From contig CBDEGR010000002.1 of NCBI GenBank assembly GCA_965237895.1, positions 992,001 through 1,056,000 of the forward strand: DNA of 64,000 nucleotides, written 5' to 3'. This DNA is from CBDEGR01 sp965237895 (GTDB lineage: Bacteria > Acidobacteriota > Terriglobia > UBA7540 > JAPUME01). The notes under the pieces were generated by a model. It had not been told where the DNA came from and did not search any database. It saw nothing but the letters and a program-made list of their open reading frames with translations. Position numbers and translations under genes: made by a program. Positions 53,443 to 63,302 of this stretch are shown in pieces. Within the stretch, counting starts at the first letter, position 1. Each line of letters starts with the position of its first letter.

Positions 53443-54723
53443 ATGGCAACGAAAGTCATTATGCCCCAGATGGGTGAGAGCATCGTCGAGGGGACCATTA
53501 TTCGTTGGTTGAAGAAAGTCGGCGAGCACGTCGAGCGCGACGAGCCGTTGCTTGAAATCACGACGGACAAGGTCGATACCGAAGTTCCCGCGCCGGCCTC
53601 AGGTGTGCTGACGGAAATTTTGGTCCAGGAGAATCAGACCGTACAGGTCCATACGGTCGTGGCAATGATCGACGGCGGCGCGGCTACTTCCGATACGGCA
53701 ACTGAAACTGCATCCCCGGCTCCGGAAGCCAAAGCCGCACCTGCTGCGGCCGCCTCCACCGTACCGTCTGCAGCTCCCTCCAAAACGGCTCCGCGTCCGG
53801 CTGCCGGGAAAACGGGGAAAGTACGCACGTCACCTCTGGTTCAGCGCCTGGCCAAGGAACACGGCATTGATCTTTCCGAGGTTCCCGGCACCGGCGAGGG
53901 CGGACGCGTCAGCAAGAAAGATATTGAGGATTACTTGGCTTTGCGAGGTGGTGCGCCGGCAAAAGCCTCTGTGCCCTCTGCGAAACCTTCAACTCGTCCG
54001 CGCTTGGCTCCTGAGCCGGTGAAGTTTGAGGGTGCAACACACGCCGTACCGATGACTCCCATGCGCAGCCGGATTGCCGAGCATATGGTTGCGAGCCGAC
54101 GCACCTCGGCGCACGTCTCTTCCGTTTTTGAAGTGGAGATGACACGCGTGGTTGAGACCGTGAAGCAGTCGGGCGCGGCGTTCCAGCAGAAGCACGGCGT
54201 CAAGCTCACCTATACGCCGTTCTTCATTTACGCCGTGGTTGAGGCGCTGAAGGAGTTTCCGATTGTGAATGCCTCGGTGGACGGGGCGAATATCGTCTAT
54301 AAAAAGGATGTGAACATCGGCGTCGCGGTGGCGGTGGCCGAAGGGTTGATCGTTCCGGTCCTCAAGCGCGCGCAGAAGAAGAGTTTTGTCGACTATTGCC
54401 GCGAGGTGCAGGATTTGGCGCAGCGCGCCCGCAGCAAGAAATTGAAAGTGGAAGAGGTGCAGGAGGGAAGCTTCACGGTGACCAATCCCGGCATCTTCGG
54501 GAGCCTGTTCGGCACGCCGATCATCAATCAGCCGCAGGTGGCTATTCTCGGCGTGGGAACCATTGAGAAGCGGCCCGTGGTGCGGGATGACGCCATCGCC
54601 GTCCGCGCCATGGCCTATCTCTCCATCTCCTTCGACCATCGCATCATCGACGGCGCTGTGGCCGATCAATTCATGGCCCGCCTGAAGCAGATTCTCGAAA
54701 ATTGGGATGGGAAAGTTGTCTGA
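53443..54723 (+). CDS. 2-oxoacid dehydrogenase E2 acyltransferase
   Basis: 426 residues. Lipoyl domain with lysine K43 in EITTDKVDTEVPAP, an Ala/Pro/Thr linker, a peripheral-subunit-binding domain (VQRLAKEHGIDLSEVPGTG), and the catalytic core ending with SISFDHRIIDG (His-Asp). Pyruvate and branched-chain types are not distinguishable here. Works with LpdA; its E1 partner gene next door is only a stub. Confidence 0.92.
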   Translation: MATKVIMPQMGESIVEGTIIRWLKKVGEHVERDEPLLEITTDKVDTEVPAPASGVLTEILVQENQTVQVHTVVAMIDGGAATSDTATETASPAPEAKAAPAAAASTVPSAAPSKTAPRPAAGKTGKVRTSPLVQRLAKEHGIDLSEVPGTGEGGRVSKKDIEDYLALRGGAPAKASVPSAKPSTRPRLAPEPVKFEGATHAVPMTPMRSRIAEHMVASRRTSAHVSSVFEVEMTRVVETVKQSGAAFQQKHGVKLTYTPFFIYAVVEALKEFPIVNASVDGANIVYKKDVNIGVAVAVAEGLIVPVLKRAQKKSFVDYCREVQDLAQRARSKKLKVEEVQEGSFTVTNPGIFGSLFGTPIINQPQVAILGVGTIEKRPVVRDDAIAVRAMAYLSISFDHRIIDGAVADQFMARLKQILENWDGKVV

Positions 54724-54761
54724 TAAGGGAAGATAATTTATCCTGCCGGCACGATTTTTTC

Positions 54762-56096
54762 ATGAACCAGCAGAAACGCCATAAGGAGATCTTCGAGCAA
54801 GTCCTGAAGTTCTCCCAAGCCGATGAGACCGAAGTGACGATCGAGTCCCGTGAGGATTCGCTCACGCGCTTCGCCAACAACATCATTCATCAGAATGTCA
54901 CCGAAGAGGGTACGACGCTCACCGTCCGCGCCGTTGCGGACCGCCGAACAGCCGCTGCGACAACGAACCGGCTGGACGCCGATTCGATTCGTCGGGCCGC
55001 AGAGGCCGCCGTGGAGTTGGCGCGGCTCCAGCCCGAAGATCCCGATTGGCTTCCCATGGCCGAACCCAAAACCGTGCGCCCGGTAAGCCGATTCTTCCCC
55101 CAGACGGCGGAGTATTCGCCGCAAGCGCGGGCGGAAACTGTACGCGCCTGCATCGGGCAGGCCGAGCGCGAAAAGCTCACCACGGCGGGTATCTTCTCCA
55201 CCGGCAGCGCTACCCACTCTATTTTTAATTCCCGCGGCGTCGAATGCTCTCACCAGGAGACCGCTTCCACTTTCTCCGTCACCGTCGAAGGCGAGTCGAG
55301 TTCCGGCTGGGCGAAGTACTCCGCGCCTGATGTGGAGTCGTATGACCCCGAAAAGCTTACCAGGAGCGCTGTCGGTAAGACCGGGCAGAGCAAAAATCCT
55401 AAGGAGATCGCTCCCGGCAGTTACACGGTGATTCTGGAACCGTCGGCCGTGTTGGACGTGCTCGGCTTCCTGATGTGGGATTTCGGCGGCCTTTCGGTGG
55501 CAGAGAAGCGAAGCTGCCTCACGGACCGCGTGGGGGAGAAGGTCTTCGGCGAGAACATCACGGTGAGAGACGATGTCCTTCACCCTTTGCAGGCCGGAGC
55601 GCCGTTCGACGGTGAGGGAGTGCCGCGCCAGCGCGTCGCGCTGGTGGAACGCGGTGTGGTGAAGAGTCTTGTATATGCCCGCAAGACGGCGAAAAAGCGA
55701 GATACCAAGCCCACGGGCCACGGCTTCTCTCTGCCGAATGAAGAGGGCGAGGCGCCGCTCAATGTGGTCTTCGCAGGCGGCGAATCAAATTTGGAGGAGA
55801 TGATTCGCAGCGCCCAGCGCGGCATCCTGGTCACGCGCTTCTGGTACATCCGCGAGGTGGACCCTTACCGGAAAATCCTTACCGGCATGACGCGGGATGG
55901 GACTTTCTGGGTGGAGAGGGGCGAGGTACAGTACGGCATTCGGAACCTGAGATTTAACCAGAGCTTGATCGAGATGCTGAACCGGGTGGAGATGCTGGGT
56001 CCGGCCGCGCGCGCCTCGGGCGAGGAGAGCTTTGAGATGGTCGTCCCGGCGCTCCGGGTGCACGATTTTACATTTTCCTCCGTCACCAAATTTTAA
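54762..56096 (+). CDS. TldD/PmbA-family metalloprotease subunit
   Basis: 444 residues from ATG 54762. N-terminal domain with RFANNIIHQNVTEEGTTLTV, and a C-terminal PmbA-like part: GSYTVILEPSAVLDVLGFL, FDGEGVPRQRVALVERGVV, and TGHGFSLP. The HExxxH of active TldD subunits is not evident, suggesting the PmbA (TldE) side of the pair; no partner gene is adjacent. The family matures peptides and trims proteins. Confidence 0.85.
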   Translation: MNQQKRHKEIFEQVLKFSQADETEVTIESREDSLTRFANNIIHQNVTEEGTTLTVRAVADRRTAAATTNRLDADSIRRAAEAAVELARLQPEDPDWLPMAEPKTVRPVSRFFPQTAEYSPQARAETVRACIGQAEREKLTTAGIFSTGSATHSIFNSRGVECSHQETASTFSVTVEGESSSGWAKYSAPDVESYDPEKLTRSAVGKTGQSKNPKEIAPGSYTVILEPSAVLDVLGFLMWDFGGLSVAEKRSCLTDRVGEKVFGENITVRDDVLHPLQAGAPFDGEGVPRQRVALVERGVVKSLVYARKTAKKRDTKPTGHGFSLPNEEGEAPLNVVFAGGESNLEEMIRSAQRGILVTRFWYIREVDPYRKILTGMTRDGTFWVERGEVQYGIRNLRFNQSLIEMLNRVEMLGPAARASGEESFEMVVPALRVHDFTFSSVTKF

Positions 56097-56231
56097 CGGC
56101 AATATTATTTACCTCACTGACGGCTTTCTATCATATAATCTGCTCAAAATTTCATAGGTCGGAAGTTCTCTGCCTCATAAGGTCCGGCGTTTGGGTCTAG
56201 GAAGGACAGAGAGCAAAAAAGGAGGAGGAGG

Positions 56232-56864
56232 ATGAACTTGGAAAACTTTCAGGAACCGTTACAGGTCATGTGGGCTACGACGATAGCCTTTGTCCCCAGT
56301 ATCTTTGCGGCGGCGGTGATTTTGCTGGTCGGGTGGGGCGTTGCCCGGCTCGTTCGGTTCGTCATCCAGCGGGCACTGCATGCGGTGAAGCTGGACGTAG
56401 TGTCCGAAAAGGCCGGACTGGAGGCGCAACCGTCCGCCGTCATCGCCAAACTTTCCTACTGGATTGTGATGGTGCTGGCGTTGGTGATGGCGGTGAACGC
56501 GTTAAAGTTGACCGTCGCGACAGAGCTCTTGAACCAGTTGTTGCTCTACTTACCGAACGTCATTGCGGCGGTGTTCGTTCTGGCATTGGGATTCTTTTTT
56601 GGAAGCTTGGTGCGGGGTATCGTACAAACGGCGCTGGGATGCACCGATACCGTGGACCCGGAATTCGCCGGAAAAGCGGCGCAGCTTGCCGTGATTCTGT
56701 TCGCGGTGGCCGCCAGCCTGGAGCAGCTCCGCATTGCCACCACGCTCATCACCAATGCTTTTACGGTGGTGTTCGCCGCGCTCTCTTTCAGCTTCGCTTT
56801 GGCCCTCGGCCTCGGTTGCAAGGACTTGGCGAAGGAGTGGGTTCAGAGCCGGTTGAAGAAATGA
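56232..56864 (+). CDS. Conserved TM-helix protein related to MscS channels
   Basis: 210 residues with five or six helices (SIFAAAVILLVGWGVARLV, LPNVIAAVFVLALGFFFGSL, TTLITNAFTVVFAALSFSFA), matching the conserved TM-helix family seen as the membrane part of mechanosensitive-channel relatives, but without the MscS cytoplasmic domain. A strong GGAGGAGGAGG lies before the ATG. Function unknown. Confidence 0.85.
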   Translation: MNLENFQEPLQVMWATTIAFVPSIFAAAVILLVGWGVARLVRFVIQRALHAVKLDVVSEKAGLEAQPSAVIAKLSYWIVMVLALVMAVNALKLTVATELLNQLLLYLPNVIAAVFVLALGFFFGSLVRGIVQTALGCTDTVDPEFAGKAAQLAVILFAVAASLEQLRIATTLITNAFTVVFAALSFSFALALGLGCKDLAKEWVQSRLKK

Positions 56865-57026
56865 ACGCAGGAGAAACTAAATAGGGCGGCGGGAACGCTG
56901 AAAGATTCGGCGCAAGTCCGTTTCCGTTCGGGTTGGATAGTTTCCCGCGTCACCACCTGGTAGCGCCGGAGGGGATGGTCGCCGCTCGGCGGCTGTCCCA
57001 TTTTTTGTTTTTAGTGCCTGCCTTCC

Positions 57027-58463
57027 TTATTTCAAAGACCCCGCCCAGCGCCAGAGTTCGAGTTCGTACTCCTCGACCACTTCCGGGTGTTTCGAGGCCA
57101 CGTTGTTCTTGTCGTCGGCAGCGGTTTTCCGGTTATAGAGCTGCGGCGGGCCGGAACCCTTCCGTCCCGAAACCCACGCCCCCGGCGGGCCTTCCATATC
57201 CACCAACAGCCGCCAGTCCAAATCCTGAATCGACCACTGCCAGACATGATGGCCCGTAAAGGCGAACTTGCGAATCTGTTCGGCCTCACCCGTCATCAGC
57301 GGCAGGACGCTCGCGCCGTGCAGTCCAATGCGGCGCGTGTCGAACACCATGTTCTGCGGGAAGAGTTTTTCCGTCCGACGCGGCGCCGTGTAGGGCAGAA
57401 TCAGGTCTTCTCGGATATCGAGGTAGTCGAGGACGGTCGGCATCAGGTCGGTCGGCTGCACGAGCGAGCGGACCCGCTTGCCCGCGCCGATGCCTTCCGG
57501 GTGGCGGATAATCCAGGGAATATGAACTAATTCCTCATAATTTCAGGGGCGTGCCTTGCGGATAATGCCGTGCTCGCCGAACGGCTCGCCATGGTCGGAG
57601 ACGAACATGATCAGGCTGTTTTCATGGAGACCGAGCTGGCGGATGTGGTCCATGAGAACGCCCACCCACTTATCGACATAGGTCACCTCTCCGGCGTAGA
57701 GGCTCTTGGTGCGCTCGACCTCGGCCGGGGTCATGTAGCCCTTGACGGGCCCGGCCACGGGGTCGATCATGTCGAGGCCCGAGTAGTTCGGGTCTTTGTA
57801 CATGCTCCAGTAGGGCTCGGGCGGGTCCCAGGGTTCGTGCGGGTCGAAGTAGTCGAACCAGATAAATAATTTGTCGCGCTGCCCGCGTTGGTGGACGTAC
57901 TCGTCGAGCCAGCGGATGGCCTCGGTGGTCACGCGCGGAGCGAACCAGTCTTCCCCATCGCGAAAGGTGGAGCGGTTGCGCAGATATTGCGAGAAGCGCG
58001 GCTTCCAGAGATCGTCTCTCTTGCCGTCGAGGCGGTGAAACTCATTTAGATTGACCCTCACCTTCGGGTCCACCACCCAGGGGTCGTACTCCTGGCCGCG
58101 CACCCAGCGGACGTAGTCGAAACCGCGCCCGCAGTTATAGACGGGCTTGTGCATGTGGTAGGTGTCGCTGATCATGACCGACGTGTAGCCGCGGCTCCAG
58201 AGGACCTCCGCCAGCAGATAGTCCGAGTTTCCAAACGGCTGCCAGGGGCGGAAGGGGAGATTGACGCGGCCGGTTCACCAGGTGGTCCGCGTCGGCATGG
58301 TGGGCAGGCTCTCCGCGTAGTGGTTTTCAAACAGAGTGCCTTCTGCTGCCAGCCGGTCGATGTTCGGCGTCCGAACTTTCTTGCCGGCGTAGCTGCGGCA
58401 GTTGGGATAGGCCCCGACGTGGTCGGCGCGCAGGCTGTCGGACACAATGATGATGACGTTCAT
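57027..58463 (-). pseudogene. Sulfatase-like hydrolase with two in-frame TGA codons
   Basis: A single 479-codon frame: MNVIIIVSDSLRADHVGAYP, then P-T-M-P-T-R-T-T-W, TGA, TGRVNLPFRPWQPFG; later SDHGEPFGEHGIIRKARP, TGA, NYEELVHIPWIIRHPEG and a full C-terminus ending WRWAGSLK. Related proteins have an aromatic or Trp residue at both stops, so each looks like TGG changed to TGA; no frameshift is present. The active-site position has Thr (TMPTR), not Cys/Ser, so this is not a formylglycine sulfatase but an alkaline-phosphatase-superfamily hydrolase. Confidence 0.85.
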
Positions 58464-58725
58464 CGAATTCGCTCCTGGTTGGGTTTGGGAATCGAAGGGT
58501 GATTTTATACTATCAAGCGGGCCTGTGTGGCCTAAAACCTAAGCCGCCGGGAATTGACACATTTTGGAAGGGTTGCTAGCATCAAACAGTTGGCCGATGC
58601 CGGGTCGGTCAACCAAGTTTGCCAAGGCTTTCCGGTGTACGCTGCCTGCCTCGGAGAAATGCTTTCGCCGTCCTCAATCAGGAATTCACTCGCATCTCCG
58701 CAGGAGAGGCGGTAGCCGATATTGC

Positions 58726-58803
<78 letters not shown>

Positions 58804-58879
58804 GCTTTCCGTTGACCGCACGCATCGGGAAGTTCCCGATATATGCGACACCCGCGCATTCAGAAGGAGCACTTGAATC

Positions 58880-59047
58880 ATGGACGCCTCTCGTCTGCTT
58901 GCAGTCGTCACCGATATAGAAGCAGAATATAGCAATGGACTCTCTCAGTTGTTGAAGGACCTTATTCAGCAGTACACAGCAGCGAGGGACACTCCTGGCC
59001 AAGACAATATTCCTGCAATTAAAGAGGCGCTGGATTCCTTTCGATAG
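58880..59047 (+). CDS. Short hypothetical protein next to tRNA-Glu
   Basis: 55 residues from ATG 58880, with AAGGAG 11 bases above. Reads MDASRLLAVVTDIEAEYSNG then LSQLLKDLIQQYTAARDTPG and DNIPAIKEALDSFR before TAG. Helical, acidic and less GC-rich than its surroundings. It looks like the N-terminus of a longer protein cut short. Being just downstream of a tRNA, it could be the remnant of an integrated element; no integrase or att repeat is seen. Confidence 0.5.
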   Translation: MDASRLLAVVTDIEAEYSNGLSQLLKDLIQQYTAARDTPGQDNIPAIKEALDSFR

Positions 59048-59184
59048 GTACCAAAGGACACTTTTCCCGCCACGAGCAGCAGCGGCCATAGCGATTCTGC
59101 GCCGACGGCCGACGGTCCGCCGACATCAAGGGAAGAGCGCACCTACGCGTGAACCCGTATATCGGAGAAGGGCACCTGCACAAA

Positions 59185-60987
59185 ATGGAAATTCGTAATA
59201 TCGCCATCATTGCCCACATCGATCACGGAAAAACGACGCTGACCGACGCTCTCTTGCAGCAGACCGGCGCGGTGAAGAAAAAAGTGAGCATGGACAGCAA
59301 CACGCTCGAAAAGGAGCGCGGCATCACCATCTATTCCAAGAACGCCGCCATCTTTCATAAGGGGACAAAAATCAACATCGTCGATACGCCCGGCCACGCG
59401 GACTTCGGCTCGGAAGTCGAGCGCGTGCTTCGGTCCATTGACTCGGTCCTGTTGGTGGTCGATGCCCAAGAAGGCCCCATGCCACAGACTCGATTCGTGC
59501 TGAAGAAATCGCTCGCGCTCGGGCTTGCGCCGATTCTGGTCGTGAACAAGATCGATAAACCCGCCGCGGACTCGAATCGCGTACACCATCAGGTCTTTGA
59601 ACTGTTTGCGGAACTTGGCGCCACCGACGAGCAGCTCGACTTCCCGATCATCTACACCATCGGCAGAGACGGCATCGCCAAGCGTGCTCTGAAGGATCCG
59701 GCACAGGACCTGACGCCTCTTCTGGATATGATTCTGGAGCAGGTGCCGACGGCTTCCGGCGACACCGAAGCGCCCTTCAGTGCCCAGCCGTTTAATCTCG
59801 CCTACGATAATTTTCTCGGACGCCTTGCCGTTGTGCGCGTCTACAGCGGCAAGATTCGCGTCGGCGACACCGCGTTGGTAAAAAAGCAGTCCGGTGAAGT
59901 TCAGCCCTTCAAAATCACCAAACTCTTTACCTTTCAAGGCATCGACCGCATTGCGGCCGACCGGGTCGAAGCCGGCGATATCGCGATCGTGGCGGGACTC
60001 ACCGATGTCACCATCGGGGATACGATTGCCGACTCTCCCGAGACTCCGCTTCTCGACGCCATTGCCTTTGATGAACCGACCATCGAGCTGACGTTCCTGG
60101 TGAACGATTCCCCGTTTTCCGGGCGCGAGGGGAAATTCGTAACAGGCCGACAATTGCGCGAACGTCTCGCCAAAGAACTGGAGGTCAACGTAGGCCTCCG
60201 AGTCAATTTTGATACCGGAAGCCCGGATCGCTTTACCGTCTCCGGGCGCGGGGAACTCCACATTGAAATTCTGCTAGAGAACTTGCGGCGGGAAGGTTTC
60301 GAGCTCCAGGTGTCGCAGCCGCAGGTAATTCTAAAACCAATCGACGGCCCGCTGCATGAACCCTTCGAAAAGATTCTGATCGACGTGCCGAGGAAGTTTC
60401 AAGGTACGGTGATCGAAGGGCTCAGCCGCAGGGGCGCGCGCCTGATGAACATGGAATTGCACGAAAACCGTGTGCTCCTCACCTTGGAGGGCCCCAGCCG
60501 CGGCCTGTTCGGTTACCGGAATAAAATTGTCGTCGATACGAAGGGGGAAGGCATTTTCGCCAGCCGTACGATCGGCTACCGGCCCCATGCGGGAGAGATT
60601 TTCCGATACAACGTCGGCTCCATGATCTCGCAGTCCACGGGTAAAGCGCTCGCCTACTCTCTGGCCAACCTGCAAACGCGCGGCACCCTTTATATTAAAG
60701 AAAACACCGAAGTGTATGAAGGAATGGTGATCGGCAACACCTCCAAGGGCGAGCAGATGACCGTCAATCCTATCAAGGGCAAGCACCTTACCAACATGCG
60801 CGCCTCGGGAGCCGACGACGCCATCCAACTCACCACGCCGCAGCTTCTGACCATTGAAGCCGGCCTTGAGATGATGGAACAGGACGAATACCTGGAGGTG
60901 ACTCCGCAAAGCGTCCGTCTGCGGAAAAAGTTTCTTTCCGAAACCGATCGCACCCGCGCCCGCAAAAAGGAATTGATCCCCGCGTAG
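59185..60987 (+). CDS. typA: Translational GTPase TypA/BipA
   Basis: 600 residues from ATG 59185 (MEIRNIAIIAHIDHGKTTL); an in-frame GTG at 59149 gives an unsupported extension. G motifs: AHIDHGKTT, DTPGHADFG, NKIDK. The C-terminal signature DAIQLTTPQLLTIEAGLEMM and KGKHLTNMRASG are typical. Ribosome-associated GTPase used under stress and in ribosome assembly. Confidence 0.95.
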   Translation: MEIRNIAIIAHIDHGKTTLTDALLQQTGAVKKKVSMDSNTLEKERGITIYSKNAAIFHKGTKINIVDTPGHADFGSEVERVLRSIDSVLLVVDAQEGPMPQTRFVLKKSLALGLAPILVVNKIDKPAADSNRVHHQVFELFAELGATDEQLDFPIIYTIGRDGIAKRALKDPAQDLTPLLDMILEQVPTASGDTEAPFSAQPFNLAYDNFLGRLAVVRVYSGKIRVGDTALVKKQSGEVQPFKITKLFTFQGIDRIAADRVEAGDIAIVAGLTDVTIGDTIADSPETPLLDAIAFDEPTIELTFLVNDSPFSGREGKFVTGRQLRERLAKELEVNVGLRVNFDTGSPDRFTVSGRGELHIEILLENLRREGFELQVSQPQVILKPIDGPLHEPFEKILIDVPRKFQGTVIEGLSRRGARLMNMELHENRVLLTLEGPSRGLFGYRNKIVVDTKGEGIFASRTIGYRPHAGEIFRYNVGSMISQSTGKALAYSLANLQTRGTLYIKENTEVYEGMVIGNTSKGEQMTVNPIKGKHLTNMRASGADDAIQLTTPQLLTIEAGLEMMEQDEYLEVTPQSVRLRKKFLSETDRTRARKKELIPA

Positions 60988-61177
60988 TCCCGCACAATTT
61001 ATCGGAAATCTCCGCTCGGCGATGCGTGCTGTGGGCAAGCTCCCGCAGGCGGTCGCGTCAGTCCTCCCGTCAGTCCTGCCTGCAGGAATCGCCGCCGTGT
61101 GGTGCCGTTGGAATTCTTTCCCCTAAGAGATGCCCTTACCTTTTTTATTTGGAATGGCACTTTCTTCTGAGTTGAAC

Positions 61178-61573
61178 TTATTTCTTTTTAAACTTCAATG
61201 ACGCGGAGTTGATGCAGTAGCGCAGGCCGGTCGGCTCAGGGCCGTCCTCGAAGACGTGGCCCAGGTGGCAGTCGCAGGCCTCGCACAGGACCTCAGTCCG
61301 GCCCCCGCCGTAGCTGAGGTCGTCTTCCGTTTCCACTTTTCCCTTCGAGGTGGGTTCCCAGAAGCTGGGCCAGCCGGTGCCGGAGTCGTACTTTGTGCCG
61401 GAGTTGAAGAGTTCCGCGTCGCAGCAGGCGCACCGATACACGCCCGCCTCTTTATTATCCCAATAGGTGCCGCTAAAGGCGCGTTCGGTTCCCTTCTGTC
61501 GGCATACATGAAACTGTTCGGGTGTGAGTTGTTTTTTCCACTCTTCGTCGGTTTTTTTTATTTTGGTTGTCAT
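61178..61573 (-). CDS. msrB: Peptide-methionine (R)-S-oxide reductase
   Basis: 131 residues from ATG 61573. Zinc-binding CACC (YRCACCDAEL) and CEACDCHLGHVF, conserved GTGWPSF and the catalytic Cys in YCINSASL. The catalytic residue is Cys, not selenocysteine, although the organism has SelB. Repairs oxidised methionine. Confidence 0.94.
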   Translation of the reverse strand: MTTKIKKTDEEWKKQLTPEQFHVCRQKGTERAFSGTYWDNKEAGVYRCACCDAELFNSGTKYDSGTGWPSFWEPTSKGKVETEDDLSYGGGRTEVLCEACDCHLGHVFEDGPEPTGLRYCINSASLKFKKK

Positions 61574-61703
61574 AAAAATTCCCCTGTTCCTTTTACAACC
61601 TGAAGTATCGGCCATGTCCCTTGCGCTCCAGATTTTTCTTCTTCTGCCATGTCTTAATCGACCTTAATAGTCCAGTGGGCTGGGCTATTTTCCAGACCCC
61701 TTC

Positions 61704-62606
61704 CTATTTATCCGACCCTTTCACCGCGTGGCCGCCGAACTCCTTACGCAAAGCGGCGATGACCTTGGCTGAAAACGATTCTTCCTGTCGGGAAGCGAAG
61801 CGCGCCAGCAGGGAGAGCGTCAGCACGGGCGCGGGGACGTTCTTATCAATGGCCTCGAAGACGGTCCAGCGGCCTTCACCCGAATCCTCCACGTAGCCGC
61901 GAATGTTGGCCAGTTCCGGGTCCTTGGCCAGCGCGTGCTCGGTCAACTCCAGCAGCCAGGAGCGGATGACGCTGCCGTGTTGCCACAGCGCCGCCAGTTG
62001 GTGCAGGTCCAGCGAAAAATCACTCGCCTTCAACAGTTCAAACCCCTCGGCATAGGCCTGGAGCATGCCGTACTCGATGCCGTTGTGGATCATCTTGGTA
62101 AAGTGGCCCGCGCCGCTCGGCCCCACGTGCGCGTAGCCGTCCTCCGGCGCCAAGGTCTTAAAGGCCGGTTCGATCCGCTTCACCGCCTTGTCCGGCCCGC
62201 CCACCATCAGGCAATAACCTTTTTCGAGACCCCAGACGCCGCCGCTGGTTCCGGCATCGACGTAGTTGATCCCCTTTTCGCTCAACTCTTTCCCGCGCCG
62301 AACGGTCTCATGGTAGTTCGAGTTGCCACCGTCGATCAGCGTGTCGCCCTTGTCGAGGTGCGGCAGCAGTTCGTTGATTACCTTCGTCACCGTCTCCCCG
62401 GCCGGGACCATCAGCCAGACGGCGCGCGGCGCGGAGAGCTTTTGGGCCACTTCTTCGAGCGATTTCGCGCCCACGGCGCCGAGCTTTTCGCAGCGCGCGA
62501 CGGCTTCCGTCGCCGGGTCATAGGCGACGACCTTGTGGCCGCCTTTCATCAATCTTTCCGACATGGCTGCGCCCATCCGGCCCAGACCTACCATTCCGAT
62601 TTCCAT
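61704..62606 (-). CDS. gnd: 6-phosphogluconate dehydrogenase, short NAD-type
   Basis: 300 residues, the length of the short GndA-type enzyme rather than the ~470-residue form. Nucleotide motif GMVGLGRMGAAM, IDGGNSNY, GGVWGLEKGYCLMVGG and catalytic GAGHFTKMIHNGIEYG. Oxidatively decarboxylates 6-phosphogluconate to ribulose 5-phosphate. The GAAAGGAATCATCC leader of this gene is overrun by the truncated reductase upstream. Confidence 0.93.
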   Translation of the reverse strand: MEIGMVGLGRMGAAMSERLMKGGHKVVAYDPATEAVARCEKLGAVGAKSLEEVAQKLSAPRAVWLMVPAGETVTKVINELLPHLDKGDTLIDGGNSNYHETVRRGKELSEKGINYVDAGTSGGVWGLEKGYCLMVGGPDKAVKRIEPAFKTLAPEDGYAHVGPSGAGHFTKMIHNGIEYGMLQAYAEGFELLKASDFSLDLHQLAALWQHGSVIRSWLLELTEHALAKDPELANIRGYVEDSGEGRWTVFEAIDKNVPAPVLTLSLLARFASRQEESFSAKVIAALRKEFGGHAVKGSDK

Positions 62607-63271
62607 GGATGATTCCTTTCAACCTTGTGTTTGCCGGTGAGCATGTCGCCGGCCAGAGGGTTGTACGGCACGACGGCCACTTCGAACTCCTTGCAGAAGG
62701 GGAGGTATTCCTCTTCGATTCCCCGCGCCAGCAGGTTGTACATGGGCTGCGAGATGCGCGGCAGCGCAGTGCCCTTCTTTTCCGATAGGGAGTGAATCTG
62801 CGCTACCTGCCAAGCGGCGTAGTTTGAGACGGCCGAGTGGCGGACCTTGCCCTCGCGGATGAACGCGGCCATCGTCTCCAAGGTCTCCGTAATCGGCACG
62901 TCGTAGTCAGGCTGATGGAGGTAGCAGATGTCGAGGGTTTCGGTCTGCAAACGCTGAAGGCTTGCCTCGAGCGCCTTCCGCATGGCCGCCTGCGATAGGC
63001 CGATGTCGTCGGCGCCGTCGCCCATCTTGCCGCGGACTTTGCTGGCCAGAATCACCTTGTCGCGGCGGGGCTTGAGCCAATTTCCCAGGATCACCTCCGA
63101 GCCTCCCTGATTGTAAAGGTTAGCCGTGTCGATGAAGTTGATTCCCGCCTCCAGGCAGCGGTCGAGCATCCGGTGCGCGTCCGGCTCGGAGACTTGCGAG
63201 CCGAAGGTCATCGTTCCCATCGAAAGACGGGAGACTTTCAGTTCGGTCTTCGGTAAAAGGCGATATTCCAT
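62588..63271 (-). pseudogene. Aldo/keto reductase truncated at its 3' end
   Basis: From ATG 63271 (MEYRLLPKTE), with AAGGAAC 8 bases above: FIDTANLYNQGGSE (Asp/Tyr catalytic), ILASKVRG, DICYLHQPDYD, RHSAVSNYAAWQ, ending VVPYNPLAGDMLTGKHK. Relatives continue for about 90 more residues with the NADPH-binding loop. Here the frame runs on through the gnd leader into codons of gnd and stops at 62588. The remaining 227 residues lack part of the cofactor site. Confidence 0.8.
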
Positions 63272-63302
63272 GGGCGCAGTTCCTTTTGAAATTTGGATTG
63301 AG

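Noticed and set aside
57543..58290. In-frame UGA as selenocysteine in the hydrolase, given SelB nearby
   Set aside because: Both UGAs fall at Trp or aromatic positions, not at catalytic Cys sites, and no SECIS-like hairpin was seen just after them.
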